From CAJXJP01 sp964022365 (lineage in GTDB: Bacteria; Patescibacteriota; Gracilibacteria; BD1-5; UBA6164), in assembly GCA_964022365.1 (NCBI GenBank), contig CAXHZN010000001.1:124001-188000 (forward strand): a DNA stretch of 64,000 nt, written 5' to 3'. Positions 1-9,940 of this stretch are shown piece by piece. Under the pieces are notes generated by a model. It was not told the DNA's origin. It made no database searches and saw nothing but the letters and a program-made list of their open reading frames with translations. Made by a program: the position numbers and the translations under genes. Within the stretch, counting starts at the first letter, position 1. The number at the start of each line of letters is the position of its first letter.

Positions 1-587
1 GAATAACTTTTTGCTATTTTTGCTACATTATCACCCGATTTAACAGTATAAATAATACCTGTTACTGGTGGTATTTTTATCAGTTCGCCTGGTTGTAACA
101 CATGACTTGCTGTAAAATTATTTGCCCACATAATAGATGATGCTGTAACCTGGTGTTTTGAAGCAATAGTTGAAAATGATTCTCCTGATTGAACTTCATA
201 ATCAATTATTTCATTTGTACCTGTAAGATCTCTATCATCATTTAAGAGAGTATTTATAGATAAAAATGTGTCTGATTGTGAAATAATTGGTGCATTACTA
301 AATTGTGCATCACTAAAATCTTCTCAGTCTGAAAAATAAGCACTTAAGATTGAATCTTCATTAATATCTCATCTATCAAATTCTGCTTCATTATTTCCAT
401 GAACAAAAGAAGCAAATGTAGGATAAAATGGGAATAGTACCACTACAATTAAGAATACAATATTAAAATTAAAAGAATTTACTCCTTTTTTAAAGGTTCC
501 TGCATTATTCGAAATACTCACAGTAGAATCATTATAGATTCTCAAGTGTCTTTGAATCCTTGCTTTAGTGTTTATTTTATGAACCAA
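1..587 (-). CDS. LysM-domain surface/secreted protein (C-terminus beyond window)
   Basis: Reading UGA as Gly, the frame stays open from a TTG start at 587 to the window edge. A hydrophobic segment near residue 40 (FNIVFLIVVVLFPF) looks like a signal anchor. Two LysM-like units follow: one around YEVQSGESFSTIASKHQVTASSIMW and a second beginning YTVKSGDNVAKIAKSYS at the edge. LysM modules bind peptidoglycan or chitin-like glycans. In this architecture a M23 peptidase or another catalytic domain often follows, but it would lie outside the window. The TTG start is the only candidate I see, because the nearby ATG frame stops at once; the start is therefore uncertain. Confidence 0.7.
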
Positions 588-667
588 AATACATTTTTAA
601 ATAATAAATAGTATACAATACTTAAAAGTATTATTACTCTTACCCTTAATAGAATATTAAAGACGTT

Positions 668-714
668 AAAAAAAATCTTATTTCTTCGTATTATATGAAA
701 GAAATAAGATTTTT
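668..714 (-). terminator. Rho-independent terminator of rplU
   Basis: Inverted repeat with arms AATCTTATTTCTT and AAGAAATAAGATT, followed on the minus strand by a T-run, directly after the rplU stop. Confidence 0.7.
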
Positions 715-722
715 CAAATGAA

Positions 723-1040
723 TTATGCAATTGATAAAACTTCTAGTTTTGTAAGGTGTGGTCTGAAACCATTGTTTTTCATTTGTCTTTTTTTAGACTT
801 CATTTTAAAAACTCTTACTTTTTCACCTTTATATTGATCTACAACTTTAAGTTCAACTTTTGAACCTTCAACTAATGGAGATCCTACTTTAGTTTCTTTT
901 CCTTCTTCATCAGAAGTAAGTAAAGCTTGTGCTGTAATGATTGAGTTAACTTCAGAATCGATTTTTTTAACATCGATTATATCACCTTCTCTAACGATAA
1001 ATTGGTTTCCACCTAATTCTAATACTGCTAACATGTGCAT
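723..1040 (-). CDS. rplU: 50S ribosomal protein L21
   Basis: 105 residues, the normal length for bL21. The N-terminus has the family pattern MLAVLELGGNQFIVREGD. The C-terminal half contains KMKSKKRQMKNNGFRP, which matches the basic 23S rRNA-binding part of L21 (family pattern K.K.R.RY.K..GHRQ). The first codons are ATG CAC ATG; the second Met (1034) is equally plausible. There is no rpmA (L27) next to it in this window, although rplU-rpmA is the usual bacterial pair. It stands alone with its own terminator. Confidence 0.93.
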   Translation of the reverse strand: MHMLAVLELGGNQFIVREGDIIDVKKIDSEVNSIITAQALLTSDEEGKETKVGSPLVEGSKVELKVVDQYKGEKVRVFKMKSKKRQMKNNGFRPHLTKLEVLSIA

Positions 1041-1130
1041 ATTTTTTAAATTTTAATTTTTTTCTTTTGGCATAAACTAAAAATAAAAAACTTCCCTAAT
1101 TAAAGTTTTTTTGTTTTACTTTATTGTAAA

Positions 1131-1205
1131 TGGTTGGGATGGTAGGATTCGAACCTACGCATGACGGAGTCAAAGTCCGTTGCCTTACCGCTTGGCGACA
1201 TCCCA
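1131..1205 (-). tRNA. tRNA-Gln(UUG)
   Basis: Minus-strand cloverleaf with acceptor stem TGGGATG/CATCCCA, D-arm GCCAAGCGGTAAGGC, anticodon stem ACGGA/TCCGT around loop CTTTGAC (anticodon TTG), T-arm GTAGGTTCGAATCCTAC, discriminator A and an encoded CCA end. Confidence 0.93.
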
Positions 1206-1247
1206 ATACATTTTTTTAATCGGCTTCAGCATTGCTTCAGCTGGTGT

Positions 1248-1274
1248 ATTATATAAAAAATTAATAAAAGTCAA
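1248..1274 (-). promoter_or_regulatory. Sigma70-type promoter for tRNA-Gln
   Basis: On the minus strand, TTGACT (1274-1269) and TATAAT (1253-1248) are separated by 15 bases and lie about 45 bases upstream of the tRNA. Confidence 0.5.
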
Positions 1275-1347
1275 AATTAATTTTGATTTTTTTTTACTTT
1301 TATTAAAATAAGGGCCGTATATTTACTTTATTAAGCGAAAAAGAAAA

Positions 1348-1800
1348 ATGCTGAAATTTATACAATTTGTACAAAAAAGACCGAGTGATGTAACTATTAG
1401 AGTCACAGGTATCGTATTTGGGTTAATTATTTTATGAGCTGGGTACTATAATTTATTCTACCAAGGTGATGCTATTGAATCGACAATTTTTGGGAAAGAA
1501 GTATCTGAACAAATGGAACTATATATAAAATATGCCATTTTAGGTCTTGGAGTTTTCCCATTAGTAAAAAATATTATTAATAAATGTTTATTACAAAAAA
1601 AATATATTAAATATTTACAATTATTTTATGCAGTTGCGTTATTTTACGCATCTTCAGTAATTGTAGATTCTGCAAATCTTGATTTTGATACATTATTAGT
1701 ATTTATGGGATTACTTCCTCTATTTGCTGGTATTACTGGAAAATTTATCACTACAAAATGTTTAAAACACGGTGAAAAAATTACTAAAATCAGAGTATAA
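1348..1800 (+). CDS. Small multi-pass membrane protein, unknown function
   Basis: 150 residues from ATG 1348 to TAA 1800, with an in-frame UGA read as Gly in ILGAGYYNLFY. It begins with a short basic N-terminus (MLKFIQFVQKRPSDVTIRV). Hydrophobic segments lie at about residues 20-38, 60-75, 88-105 and 112-130, so four membrane spans are likely. The C-terminus is basic. I do not recognise the family. It is followed at once by a strong terminator and so is probably a single-gene unit. Confidence 0.75.
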
Positions 1801-1802
1801 AT

Positions 1803-1835
1803 AAAAAAAGCACTTCTATAAAAGTGCTTTTTTAT
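1803..1835 (+). terminator. Rho-independent terminator
   Basis: AAAGCACTT / AAGTGCTTT hairpin followed by a T-run, just after the stop at 1800. Confidence 0.85.
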
Positions 1836-1893
1836 TTTGAAAATATTATTTATATTATATAATACAAATAATATTTTGTATTATAATTTTATT

Positions 1894-2289
1894 ATGCAAT
1901 TAATAATTCAATACCAATATTCTCTTGCTGAAAAATTGCTTGATTTTATCCAATCAATAAATTTTCCAGGAATTTGATTATTATTAGAAAACTATGCATT
2001 AAATCAAATCATTGGAGTGGTATATGTTACCGTATTTATAATAAGTATTCTCAGCTGGGTTTTATGAAGAATATTTTGTCGTTTATTTAAAACAAAATTA
2101 TACAATATCGAAAAATATAATATTGTTTTACTCTTAAATTTTTTCTATATTGTACCTTTTGCATATTGATTTTTTTGAGGAAAATTTAATTTTATGAATG
2201 TATTTTTTATATTTATTTGATCATGATTTTATATTTGATTGAATACTTTTTTAACACAACCTAACACCGTAATAGATTTTTTTAATTAA
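1894..2289 (+). CDS. Small multi-pass membrane protein, unknown function
   Basis: 131 residues from ATG 1894 to TAA 2289, with at least seven UGA codons read as Gly (for example FPGIGLLLEN and FAYGFFGGKFNF). Four hydrophobic segments span most of the length. There are no recognisable motifs. The upstream region has a T-rich leader but no clear ribosome-binding site. It forms a small cluster with the preceding membrane protein, but a terminator lies between the two. Confidence 0.7.
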
Positions 2290-2303
2290 AAATCTATTTT
2301 TTT
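2270..2303 (+). terminator. Rho-independent terminator overlapping the gene end
   Basis: AATAGATTTTT / AAAAATCTATT hairpin plus T-run. The upstream arm lies in the last codons of the preceding gene. Confidence 0.7.
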
Positions 2304-2353
2304 ATTCTTTAAAAAATATATAATATAAAAAAATATTTTCTAAAAAATATATT

Positions 2354-2731
2354 TTGTGGATTATCAGGTTTCATAAATTTGAAACAAAAGATTATAATTA
2401 CATAAAACGTAAATTTCAAAAACTCTGATTTTCGAGTAGAAAAATCCCAGAGATTATTTTTGTGAAAGCTTGTATTGAACATATTATTTTAAAAAAATCT
2501 TGGAGACAAATATCGAGTAAATTTCCCTATTCTCATTTAGCATTTTATAATTTTTTTCAAAAATATAAACATAATAAAGATTTTCAAGAAATACTTTTCA
2601 CTCTTGCAAAAAGACGTATTTTTCTGAATTTAAAAGGAGAAAAACATATATTCGAAGACGATTTACAAAACAGTAATGAGATAGAAATTTTGACTTTGGA
2701 CACATTAAAAACTATACTAAAAAACATATAA
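2354..2731 (+). CDS. Small HTH protein resembling the N-terminal part of IS5-type transposases
   Basis: About 125 residues if it starts at TTG 2354, read through one UGA (KLGFSSRK). No ATG is available upstream. The central segment (AIEHIILKKSWRQISSKFP followed by FYNFFQKYK) is reminiscent of the helix-turn-helix region before the catalytic part of IS5-like transposases. No DDE domain follows and no terminal inverted repeats are visible. It could be a remnant or a stand-alone DNA-binding protein. A hairpin terminator follows the stop. Confidence 0.5.
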
Positions 2732-2753
2732 TTTTTGTTGATTATATGTTTTT
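2719..2753 (+). terminator. Rho-independent terminator
   Basis: AAAAACATATAAT / ATTATATGTTTTT hairpin spanning the stop codon of the preceding gene. Confidence 0.65.
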
Positions 2754-2774
2754 AAATTGTTGAATAAAATACCT

Positions 2775-4598
2775 ATGTGTGGAATATTTGCCTATAATGG
2801 AAAAAATAATACCGTTCCTTTTTTAATAGAAGGATTAAGAAATTTAGAATACAGAGGATATGATTCTGCTGGATTATTTTCAATAAATAATTCTTGAGAA
2901 TTTACAATAGAAAAAGCTGTTGGAAAAGTTTCAAACTTAGCCACACAAGTAGAAAAAAATATAGATAAAAATATTTCATATTCAAATGGAATCGCTCATA
3001 CTAGGTGGGCAACTCACGGGAAAGTTACTCAAGAAAATACGCATCCGCATTATTCACAAAACGAAAGATTTTTTGTAGTTCATAATGGAATTATAGAAAA
3101 TTATATGACATTAAAATCTGAATTAGAAGAAAAGTACAACTTTTATTCTCAAACAGACACAGAAGTAATTGCAAAATTATTTGAAGAATTATTTGATGGA
3201 AATATTATTTCTACACTCGAAAAAGTTACGGAAAAATTAGTTTGAGCTTATGCTCTAGCTGTTATTGATAAACAAAATCCTGATACACTTGTCGGAGCAA
3301 AATTATGAAGTCCGATGATTGTTTGAATCGGTCAAGATTGAGTTTTCTTATCAAGTGATATAAATGCTGTAAGCCATGTTGCTACACAATTTACTACGCT
3401 CGAAGACAGAGAAACAGTTGTAATTAAAGATGGAAAATATGAAGTATTTTCACTTGGAAATAAAATAGAAAAAGATTTTGAAGAAGTGGACGATAGGTTT
3501 GAAGCAGCAGATAAATGATTATTTGAAACCTTCACAGAAAAAGAAATTCATGAAATCCCGACAGTATTAAGGAATTCTCTCAACGGAAGAATAAATTTCG
3601 AAACAAAAACTATTCAAAATGAAACACTCAGTCAACTCAATGAAATGGATTTTGATAGAATAGAAATTATCGCTTCTGGTTCAAGTTATTTTGCCTGAGT
3701 AGTTTGAGCTTCTTGGATGAAAGAATTAGCAGATATACAAAGTGAAGTAAGAATAAGTTCTGAATTTTTATACGAAAAATTTATCCCAAATAAAAAAACT
3801 TTATATATAGTTATTTCTCAATCTGGTGAAACGGCTGACGTGAGAGAATGTGTAAAAATGATTCAACAAAAAGATTGTAGTACATTTTGAATTGTAAATG
3901 TGGTTTGAAGTACTATTGCCAGAATGTGTGATATGTGACTCTATACCCACTCTGGAATCGAAGTTTGAGTGGCTTCTACAAAAAATGTAGTTGGACAATT
4001 AGCCGTATTACTCACAATGGCAATTTCAATTGGATTAAATAAAAACTTACAAGTAAAAGATGCAAAAGCATTAATTGAAAAATTATGAGAACTGCCTGCT
4101 CAACTCGAAACACAATTAGCAGAATCACAAAATTATAGTGATCTGGCTGAAAAATATAAAAAATATAATAATTTCTTTTATCTTGGAAGAAATATTTTAC
4201 AAGGAACGGCTGCAGAATGTAGTTTAAAACTCAAAGAACTCACATATTTACATGCTGAAGCATATTCAACTTGAGAATTAAAACACGGTCCTCTTGCGCT
4301 TATTCACGAAGATTTTCCTGTTGTAGCAATAAATCCAATGTGAAGTTTAAGAGAAAAATCTATTTCAAATATAAAAGAAATTTGAGCAAGAAATGGAACA
4401 GTCTTATGAGTTATTTCAAAAAATGATAGCTATAGAGAAATTTATAATGATATCATCGAAATACCTGAAACACATGAATTACTCACACCATTTTTACCTC
4501 TGATACCACTTTGGTTGTTTAGTGTCCAAATGGCTAAAAAATTATGAAAAGACGTTGATAAACCTCAAAATTTAGCAAAATCTGTAACGGTTGAATAA
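2775..4598 (+). CDS. glmS: Glutamine--fructose-6-phosphate aminotransferase (isomerizing)
   Basis: 607 residues, the normal length for GlmS. It makes glucosamine-6-phosphate from fructose-6-P and glutamine, the first committed step to UDP-GlcNAc and peptidoglycan. The N-terminus MCGIFAYNG gives the processed nucleophile Cys2. The glutaminase domain includes RGYDSAGL and the HTRWATHG motif. The two SIS domains follow, with SQSGETADV and the C-terminal KSVTVE. Many conserved glycines are UGA (for example KLGSPMIVGIGQDG). It has its own terminator. The leader is about 40 bases long and shows no glmS-ribozyme-like structure that I can recognise. Confidence 0.96.
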
Positions 4599-4612
4599 AA
4601 ATCTTTAGTAAA

Positions 4613-4650
4613 CAAAAAAAAGAAACATTTTAAAAATGTTTCTTTTTTTT
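4613..4650. terminator. Bidirectional terminator between glmS and the PAP2-like gene
   Basis: AGAAACATTT / AAATGTTTCT stem flanked by A-run and T-run, so it can serve both convergent genes. Confidence 0.85.
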
Positions 4651-4651
4651 G

Positions 4652-5068
4652 TTATACGTAGAATAAAATTAAAGCTATTATTATCCCAAGAACACTTCCA
4701 GCAAATGCTTCTGATGGAAGATGACCGAGAGATTCTTTGAATCTTTTTTCTCATAAATGTTGATTGATAGCCACTGCGTGCAGTCCTGCTTCAAAACGAA
4801 CATTTATAGCGTCATATATAATAATTACAGTAAAAGCCATTGCAAGAGCAAAAAAATCTGATTCTACACCATGTTTTATAGCCATTGCTGTTGTGAGTGA
4901 AACTACAACTGAAGAATGCACAGAAGGCATTCATCCGCTTCCAAATGCTCTGATAAGATCAATCTTACCAGTTTGCATTTTCACAGCGATTCATTTCATT
5001 ACTACTGTTACCAAAAATGTAATTGCTGGTATAAGTAATAAATTTTGATAAAAAATATTATGATCCAT
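4652..5068 (-). CDS. Divergent PAP2 family membrane protein (YuiD/DUF212-like)
   Basis: 138 residues with UGA read as Gly. The family signature is clear: FGSGGMPSVHSSVVVSL, then INVRFEAGLHA, then LGHLPSEAFAGSVLG. These correspond to the KP../PSGH/SR..GxHxxxDV motifs of divergent PAP2 phosphatases. Several membrane spans are present. The family is an integral membrane acid-phosphatase relative of unknown substrate. The gene precedes nothing obvious and lies downstream of greA on the same strand, 14 bases from its stop. Confidence 0.85.
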
Positions 5069-5082
5069 AAATATAATGTTAA

Positions 5083-5556
5083 TTAATCTATTTTTGTAAC
5101 TTGATATTCAAATTTACCAGATGGAGCTGATACTTTTACTTTATCACCAGTTTTTTTCCCTAAAATAGATTTCCCTATTGGAGATTCATTTGATATCATT
5201 GGAGTTTCTGCTAAAATATTTGCTTCAGTTGAACCAACAATTTTATATGCAGCTTCTTCTTTAGACTCTAAATTTTTAATTGTTACGATAGACCCCATAG
5301 TCACTTTATCGTGATCCATGTCTTCTTCAATAATTTCAACATTTTTTAGTTGTTCTTCTAAGTCAAGAATTCTTTTTTCAACTTGAGCTTGTTCATTTCT
5401 TGCTTCTTCATATTCTGCATTTTCAGATAAATCCCCAAATGAGATTGCTTCTTTTAATTTTTCTGCAATTTCAACTCTTGTAACATCTTTTAAATGAACG
5501 AGTTCATTTTGTAATTTTTCAAGACCCTCGTGCGTTAGATAAATTGGTTTAGCCAT
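5083..5556 (-). CDS. greA: Transcription elongation factor GreA
   Basis: 157 residues, the typical length. The N-terminal coiled-coil domain has the family pattern (LTHEGLEKLQNELVHLK, GDLSENAEYEEARNEQ), with the acidic tip residues DLSENAEY that reach into the RNA polymerase secondary channel. The C-terminal FKBP-like domain has SPIGKSILGKKTGDKV. It rescues backtracked polymerase by stimulating transcript cleavage. No UGA is used in this gene. It is likely cotranscribed with the PAP2-like gene. Confidence 0.97.
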   Translation of the reverse strand: MAKPIYLTHEGLEKLQNELVHLKDVTRVEIAEKLKEAISFGDLSENAEYEEARNEQAQVEKRILDLEEQLKNVEIIEEDMDHDKVTMGSIVTIKNLESKEEAAYKIVGSTEANILAETPMISNESPIGKSILGKKTGDKVKVSAPSGKFEYQVTKID

Positions 5557-5586
5557 TGGTGTAATAATAAAATATTAAATTATTTT

Positions 5587-6252
5587 TTAGAGTGATTCTA
5601 AAATATTTTTTACTTGTGTGTATTGTTCAGATTTAATTTTGAGACCTACTACAACTCATTTATAATTCATTACTATTCTAATATAATTATCTTGAATATC
5701 TTCATTCAAATTTATATAAAACGATGAATTTGCAAAATTATTTACTTCATTAATATCAAATGAAACATCATATGATAAAATATCAAAAATATCTTTTACT
5801 TCTTCGTACGTTTTTGTATCAAAGAAGTATAAAGTGAGATCTTTTGAATAAAATTCATAATACTCATCTGGATATTCATTAGTAATATCAAAAAGATTTG
5901 TTGTGAGTTCAATTTCTTCAAAATTATATTGAGAAAAACCTGATAATATAACTTGATAATTTTTCCCTAATATTTTTTTTGTTTCATCTGAAACAAAAGT
6001 TTCTTCAGCATTAGGTTGATTTGGTAAAATATCAGTCGAATCTTGTGTATCTTCTTGAATTTCTTTTATAATTTCATCAACATTATTTGAAATGTCGATA
6101 TCATCTGGAAATGTAGAAGTAGTTTGTGTATTTTTTTCTCAAGTTTTTACCTGTTTAATAAATTTTTTATAATCATCTGAAAGAAAATAAAATAAAATAT
6201 TTAACAAGAAGATGAAAACTACAAATAACAATACATGTATGATTCTCCTCAT
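5587..6252 (-). CDS. Membrane-anchored protein, unknown function
   Basis: 221 residues from ATG 6252 to TAA 5587. The N-terminal MRRIIHVLLFVVFIFLLN is a signal anchor. An acidic, Ser/Thr/Gln-rich linker (about residues 40-75) and an alpha/beta-like domain follow. One UGA (KTGEKNT) is read as Gly. AGGAG lies just upstream of the start as a Shine-Dalgarno. It sits 17 bases downstream of nusG on the same strand, so it may be the last gene of the secE-nusG transcript. I do not recognise the family. Confidence 0.7.
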
Positions 6253-6269
6253 ATAAAATTTTTTATAAA

Positions 6270-6806
6270 TTATTTATTTACTTTAATTCATCCAAATTCT
6301 AGTTCAATTGGAGTATCTCTTCATAATAAATTGATATTTAATTTAACAATTCATTTTTTATCATTAACATCAGTAATTACTCATTCATTCCCTTCAAATG
6401 GACCTTTAGTAACTAAAGCTGTGTCTCCAACTTGATACATAGTTTCAAATGTTTCTGTATACTCTGCGACTTTATCTTTTAGTCTTTGTAAGTCTGCTTC
6501 TGAAACTGGTACTGGAATATTTCCAGCCCCTAGAAAACCAGTAACATTTGGAGTATTTCTCACAATATACCAACTTTCATTTGTTACTACCATTTTAACT
6601 AAAATATACCCTTGAAGTAAGTTTTTTTGTTTTTTAACTTTCGCTCCACCAGCTCTCACTGTTACAACATCATAAGTAGGTACAAAAACATCTAAAATAT
6701 AATCCTCCATCCCTAAAGATTCTCTTCTTTGAAATAAAGAACTTCTAACATTTTCTTCAGTACCTGATACAACTTGTATAGTATACCATTCACCTTTATT
6801 TTCCAT
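6270..6806 (-). CDS. nusG: Transcription termination/antitermination protein NusG
   Basis: 178 residues. The NGN domain starts EWYTIQVVSGTEENVRSSL and includes the GYILVKM strand and SWYIVRNTPNVTGFLG. The KOW domain includes KGPFEGNEGVITDVNDKKG, with Gly encoded by UGA, and ends in the usual strand. NusG bridges RNA polymerase to Rho or the ribosome. The secE-nusG gene order is the conserved bacterial one. Confidence 0.96.
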
Positions 6807-6833
6807 ATATTATTTGTTTAATACGTAATAATT

Positions 6834-7145
6834 TTATTGAGCTTCAACTGTATTTTCTTCTGAAACTTCTGTACTTTCGTCTGAAACTTCAATATCTGAA
6901 CTTGTTTCAACTTGAATATTTTCAGTAGTGATATCTTCTACACTAATGTTTTGAGCTTCATTTGGGTTTACAATATCTTTTACCCCATATAAAATTTCAG
7001 AAAAAACAGTACTTGCAGCAAATAAATATGCTCCAAATAAAACAAGTACCACTAAAACAATTGATAAATATTTTTTTGTTTCAGCATGTGTAGGCCAAAC
7101 TACGTGTTTTAATTCTCTGATCGAATCTTTTACGAATTGTATCAT
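6834..7145 (-). CDS. secE: Preprotein translocase subunit SecE
   Basis: 103 residues from ATG 7145. The segment MIQFVKDSIRELKHVVWPTH is the amphipathic helix plus the conserved WP(S/T) of SecE. One membrane span follows (LSIVLVVLVLFGAYLFAA). The C-terminus is an unusual acidic, Glu/Thr/Ser-rich tail of about 40 residues that ordinary SecE lacks. An in-frame start at 7199 exists, but it lies about 5 bases from the inferred transcription start, so 7145 is preferred. It lies 27 bases upstream of nusG. Confidence 0.9.
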   Translation of the reverse strand: MIQFVKDSIRELKHVVWPTHAETKKYLSIVLVVLVLFGAYLFAASTVFSEILYGVKDIVNPNEAQNISVEDITTENIQVETSSDIEVSDESTEVSEENTVEAQ

Positions 7146-7210
7146 TTCCAAAAAATAAATTAATAAAAAAAATGCTGCACATATAATTCTTAGCAACATT
7201 TGTCAACAAC

Positions 7211-7238
7211 ATTATATATTTTTTTTTCCTAGAGTCAA
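7211..7238 (-). promoter_or_regulatory. Promoter of secE-nusG
   Basis: Minus-strand TTGACT (7238-7233), 16-base spacer, TATAAT (7216-7211). Confidence 0.7.
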
Positions 7239-7241
7239 TGT

Positions 7242-7270
7242 TTGCTTTCAAATAAGTTTTATGTTATAGT
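7242..7270 (+). promoter_or_regulatory. Promoter of the LemA-like gene
   Basis: TTGCTT, 17-base spacer, TATAGT, about 30 bases before the ATG at 7299. It is divergent from the secE promoter. Confidence 0.6.
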
Positions 7271-7298
7271 TAGAGTAAATTATTAATAAAAAAATATC

Positions 7299-7808
7299 AT
7301 GATCACGTATATTATTTTGTGAATTTTTTCGATTATTGGAATATGTTATTTCCTTTTTTTATATGTATTTCATCTAAAATTAATCCAATTAGGGAAAAAT
7401 ATTGATGTCCAGTTTCATAAAAAAAGTCAAATTATTCCAGCATTATATGAAATATCTCAACATCATATAGTGAAACCTGATGAAATATTTTCAGAAATAT
7501 TACGTCTTCGTTTAACACTATTTAGTCAAAAGAAATTTCTAGAAAATTTTTATGACACCATTGAACTACAGCAAAAAATTCATAAAGAATTAGATTTCAT
7601 TTTCAGAGTATGTAGCAAACATCCGAAACTTATGAAAGATTATAAATTTTATTATATTAAAGAAGTTATTTTTTCTCTTTCTAAAGAATTATGAGAAAAT
7701 GTAAAATTATATAAATATATGGCGAAAAAATATAATCAATTTAGATTTTTCAAAATCTTTACTATCATCTGAATTTTAATTCCAATACAAAAAAAAGAAG
7801 AAATGTAA
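7299..7808 (+). CDS. LemA-like membrane protein
   Basis: 169 residues with UGA as Gly. An N-terminal membrane anchor (ITYIILGIFSIIGICYFLF) is followed by IDVQFHKKSQIIPALYEIS, which matches the LemA core pattern (IDVQLKRRxDLIPNLV). The C-terminal part (ENVKLYKYMAKKYNQF) resembles the LemA YN..V..YN motif. LemA proteins are coiled-coil envelope proteins of uncertain role. The match is partial and the protein is a little short, so this is a divergent member. Confidence 0.65.
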
Positions 7809-7827
7809 TAATTTCTTCTTTTTTTTA
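7789..7827. terminator. Bidirectional terminator
   Basis: AAGAAGAAAT / ATTTCTTCTT hairpin with A- and T-runs, between convergent genes. Confidence 0.8.
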
Positions 7828-7831
7828 ATGA

Positions 7832-8887
7832 TTATTTTTTAAATCTAAATGCAACTGCCATACCACCGAAAGCTAATGCTAATAATAACATTAAAATATG
7901 AGTTGGTCCTGTTTGAGGTAACACTTCAGCACCGGTAGCAGCACCAGTAACATCTTGGACTGGTTCAGTAACTTCTTGACTATCTTTATCATCTGCTGCG
8001 TTCATAGCACCTGAATCTGGAGTGATTTCTTGATCAACAGGATCTGTTGGTTCAGTAACAACTGGATCTACTGGTTCAGTAACAACCGGTTCTGTAACAA
8101 CTGGATCAGTTGGTTCAGTAATTTCAGACTCTTCTGGTTTCACTAAAGTTGTTGGATCCATATAAAAGTTTTCATAACTTTCTATTCCTGATTCAATATT
8201 TCTACCAGATTGGTCAAATACAGATATAACTACTAATTTATAATCCATATCTAATGTAAGATTATCTTGAAATGTAACAATTGCTTGATTTGGATTTTGA
8301 GGATCAACGATAGATCCAGAAACTGTATATTCTACTGTTTCATCTTGTAAATTAGTTACTGAGAAAATCATTTCAGTATCTGGTGTATTTTCAAGTGGTG
8401 CATTAAATAATACAGCTACTTCATTTTGATATAATACTTCTATTTGAGATAATTGAAAATCAGCTGCTGAAGACATATCTTGATTTTGAGTATCAACTTG
8501 ATCTGTTTGTTGAGTTTCAATATCATCTTGAGCTCAATCATTTAAAGTTGAAAATGAATATTCTTGTGTAAGAACACTTTCTGCTCCTTGATCATCAATA
8601 GATGATAAAATAAAATAATAATCTTTTCCAGCTTCTAAATCAGTTATTTCAATAGAATTTTCTGGTTCATAACTAATTGTTTCAGCTGTTAGAATATCAA
8701 TTCCTTTTGTATCACTATAGTAAACATTATAATATAAAGCTCACTCTACTGTATCCCAATTCAATGTTAGAGAATTTTGTGTTGCAGATGTAGATATTAC
8801 ATTTACAGGAGCATCAATGGCAAAAGTATTAGATACTGCTAAAACAGCAACAAATAAACCTGCTAACAATTTCGCTAAAGTTTTCAT
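7832..8887 (-). CDS. Secreted fibronectin-III-like protein with C-terminal LPQTG sorting signal
   Basis: 351 residues from ATG 8887. The signal peptide is MKTLAKLLAGLFVAVLAVSNTFA. A fibronectin type III-like domain follows (APVNVISTSATQNSLTLNW ... YNVYYSD ... AGKDYYFILSSID). A second beta-rich domain starts near residue 140, and then a Pro/Thr/Glu/Val repeat (units of VVTEPVDP type) near residues 250-290. The C-terminus has LPQTG, a hydrophobic stretch and RFKK, the classic sortase layout. This indicates covalent or at least sorted display on the envelope. No sortase gene is seen in the window. Confidence 0.8.
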
Positions 8888-8987
8888 ATAAAACAAATTT
8901 ATAAAATAATTTTGACCTCACTATTTTTTCAGTAATATCAAGTTATACTCTCATAATAAGAAAAAATATCAATTTACAAGTTTTTTT

Positions 8988-9542
8988 ATGAAATTAACAC
9001 AAAATCTTTTTTGATTTACATTGGTAGAATTATTAGTGGTCATAACTGTTGTTATGCTTTTGTTTGCTGCTGGGACACAATTAGACTTTAATCGAATATG
9101 AAATTCTCAAAGAATAGAGATTTTTAATACAAAAATTCTCAATCATTATGAAACTGTAAGAAATAATGCATTATTGGGGAAATGAATAGATACCACAATA
9201 GACGTGCCTGATTCATGGAAAATACAATACTCTACTGCAGGAAGCTGAACAATTAATTCTCAATATACACTTGATAATGGAACTAACTGGGTAAATTTCA
9301 ATGAATTTACTCCAAATATTCCAGAAAAACACAGTATAAAAAATATTGCTTGTTATGAGTTAGATGGAAGTAGTGCTCAAGATTCAAACAATACAGCAGA
9401 AATAATATTTAATTGAAATAATATTACTTTAGGTTGAAGATGTACAGATTCTGCAAGAATTTTACAATTTGAAACTCATTTCTTAGACCACGTACAAACA
9501 TTTCGTATTAATGTTCTCAACGGAACAATGGATATTAAATAA
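8988..9542 (+). CDS. Type IV pilin/pseudopilin-like protein
   Basis: 184 residues. A short leader, MKLTQNLFG, is followed by the prepilin peptidase site and hydrophobic helix G|FTLVELLVVITVVMLLF. The Gly at -1 is encoded by UGA, so correct processing depends on the altered code. The globular domain has two Cys residues (NIACYEL, GGRCTDS) that could form a disulfide. It faces away from the PilB-like operon but probably belongs to the same pilus system. Confidence 0.85.
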
Positions 9543-9551
9543 TTATATAAT

Positions 9552-9590
9552 AAAAAAAACAAACTTTTATCTCTAAAAGTTTGTTTTTTT
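9552..9590. terminator. Bidirectional terminator
   Basis: AACAAACTTTT / AAAAGTTTGTT stem with A- and T-runs, after the pseudopilin and facing the convergent gene. Confidence 0.8.
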
Positions 9591-9904
9591 TATGCAGCTA
9601 AATTTCAATAATTATCATCATTTGATGCATTTTGGAATCTACCAGGCAAATATCATCTTTTAGCATTTGTCTCTTTTATATCAAATGCTTGATTTTCTAC
9701 AGAAATTTCTTCATTTGCTGCTATAATATTTCATGAAACAGCCATAACTTCTTCTGCCGAAGCTTTAATTTCATCACACATAGTACATAATCTATGTGCA
9801 AAATCCGGATGAATTCACATATCTAGTAATTGTTCGAGTCTTTCTTGTGTATGTTCAACTGATCTGGTTTGATCAAATTTTTCTTCAAGTGTTTTAGATT
9901 CCAT
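9590..9904 (-). CDS. Small protein of the pilB operon, unknown function
   Basis: 104 residues, helical and acidic (MESKTLEEKFDQTRS ... HRLCTMCDEIKASAEEV) with a CTMC pair. UGA is read as Gly in AKRGYLPGRF and DDNYGNLAA. It lies 36 bases downstream of another small gene and the PilB-like ATPase on the same strand. That position suggests a link to pilus or secretion function, but I recognise no family. Confidence 0.65.
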
Positions 9905-9940
9905 AAGTATTTTTTATTTTTATTTTTGTTTTTGTATTTT

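Noticed and set aside
4764..5048. Plus-strand open frame of about 94 codons
   Set aside because: Antisense to the divergent PAP2 gene with intact family motifs.
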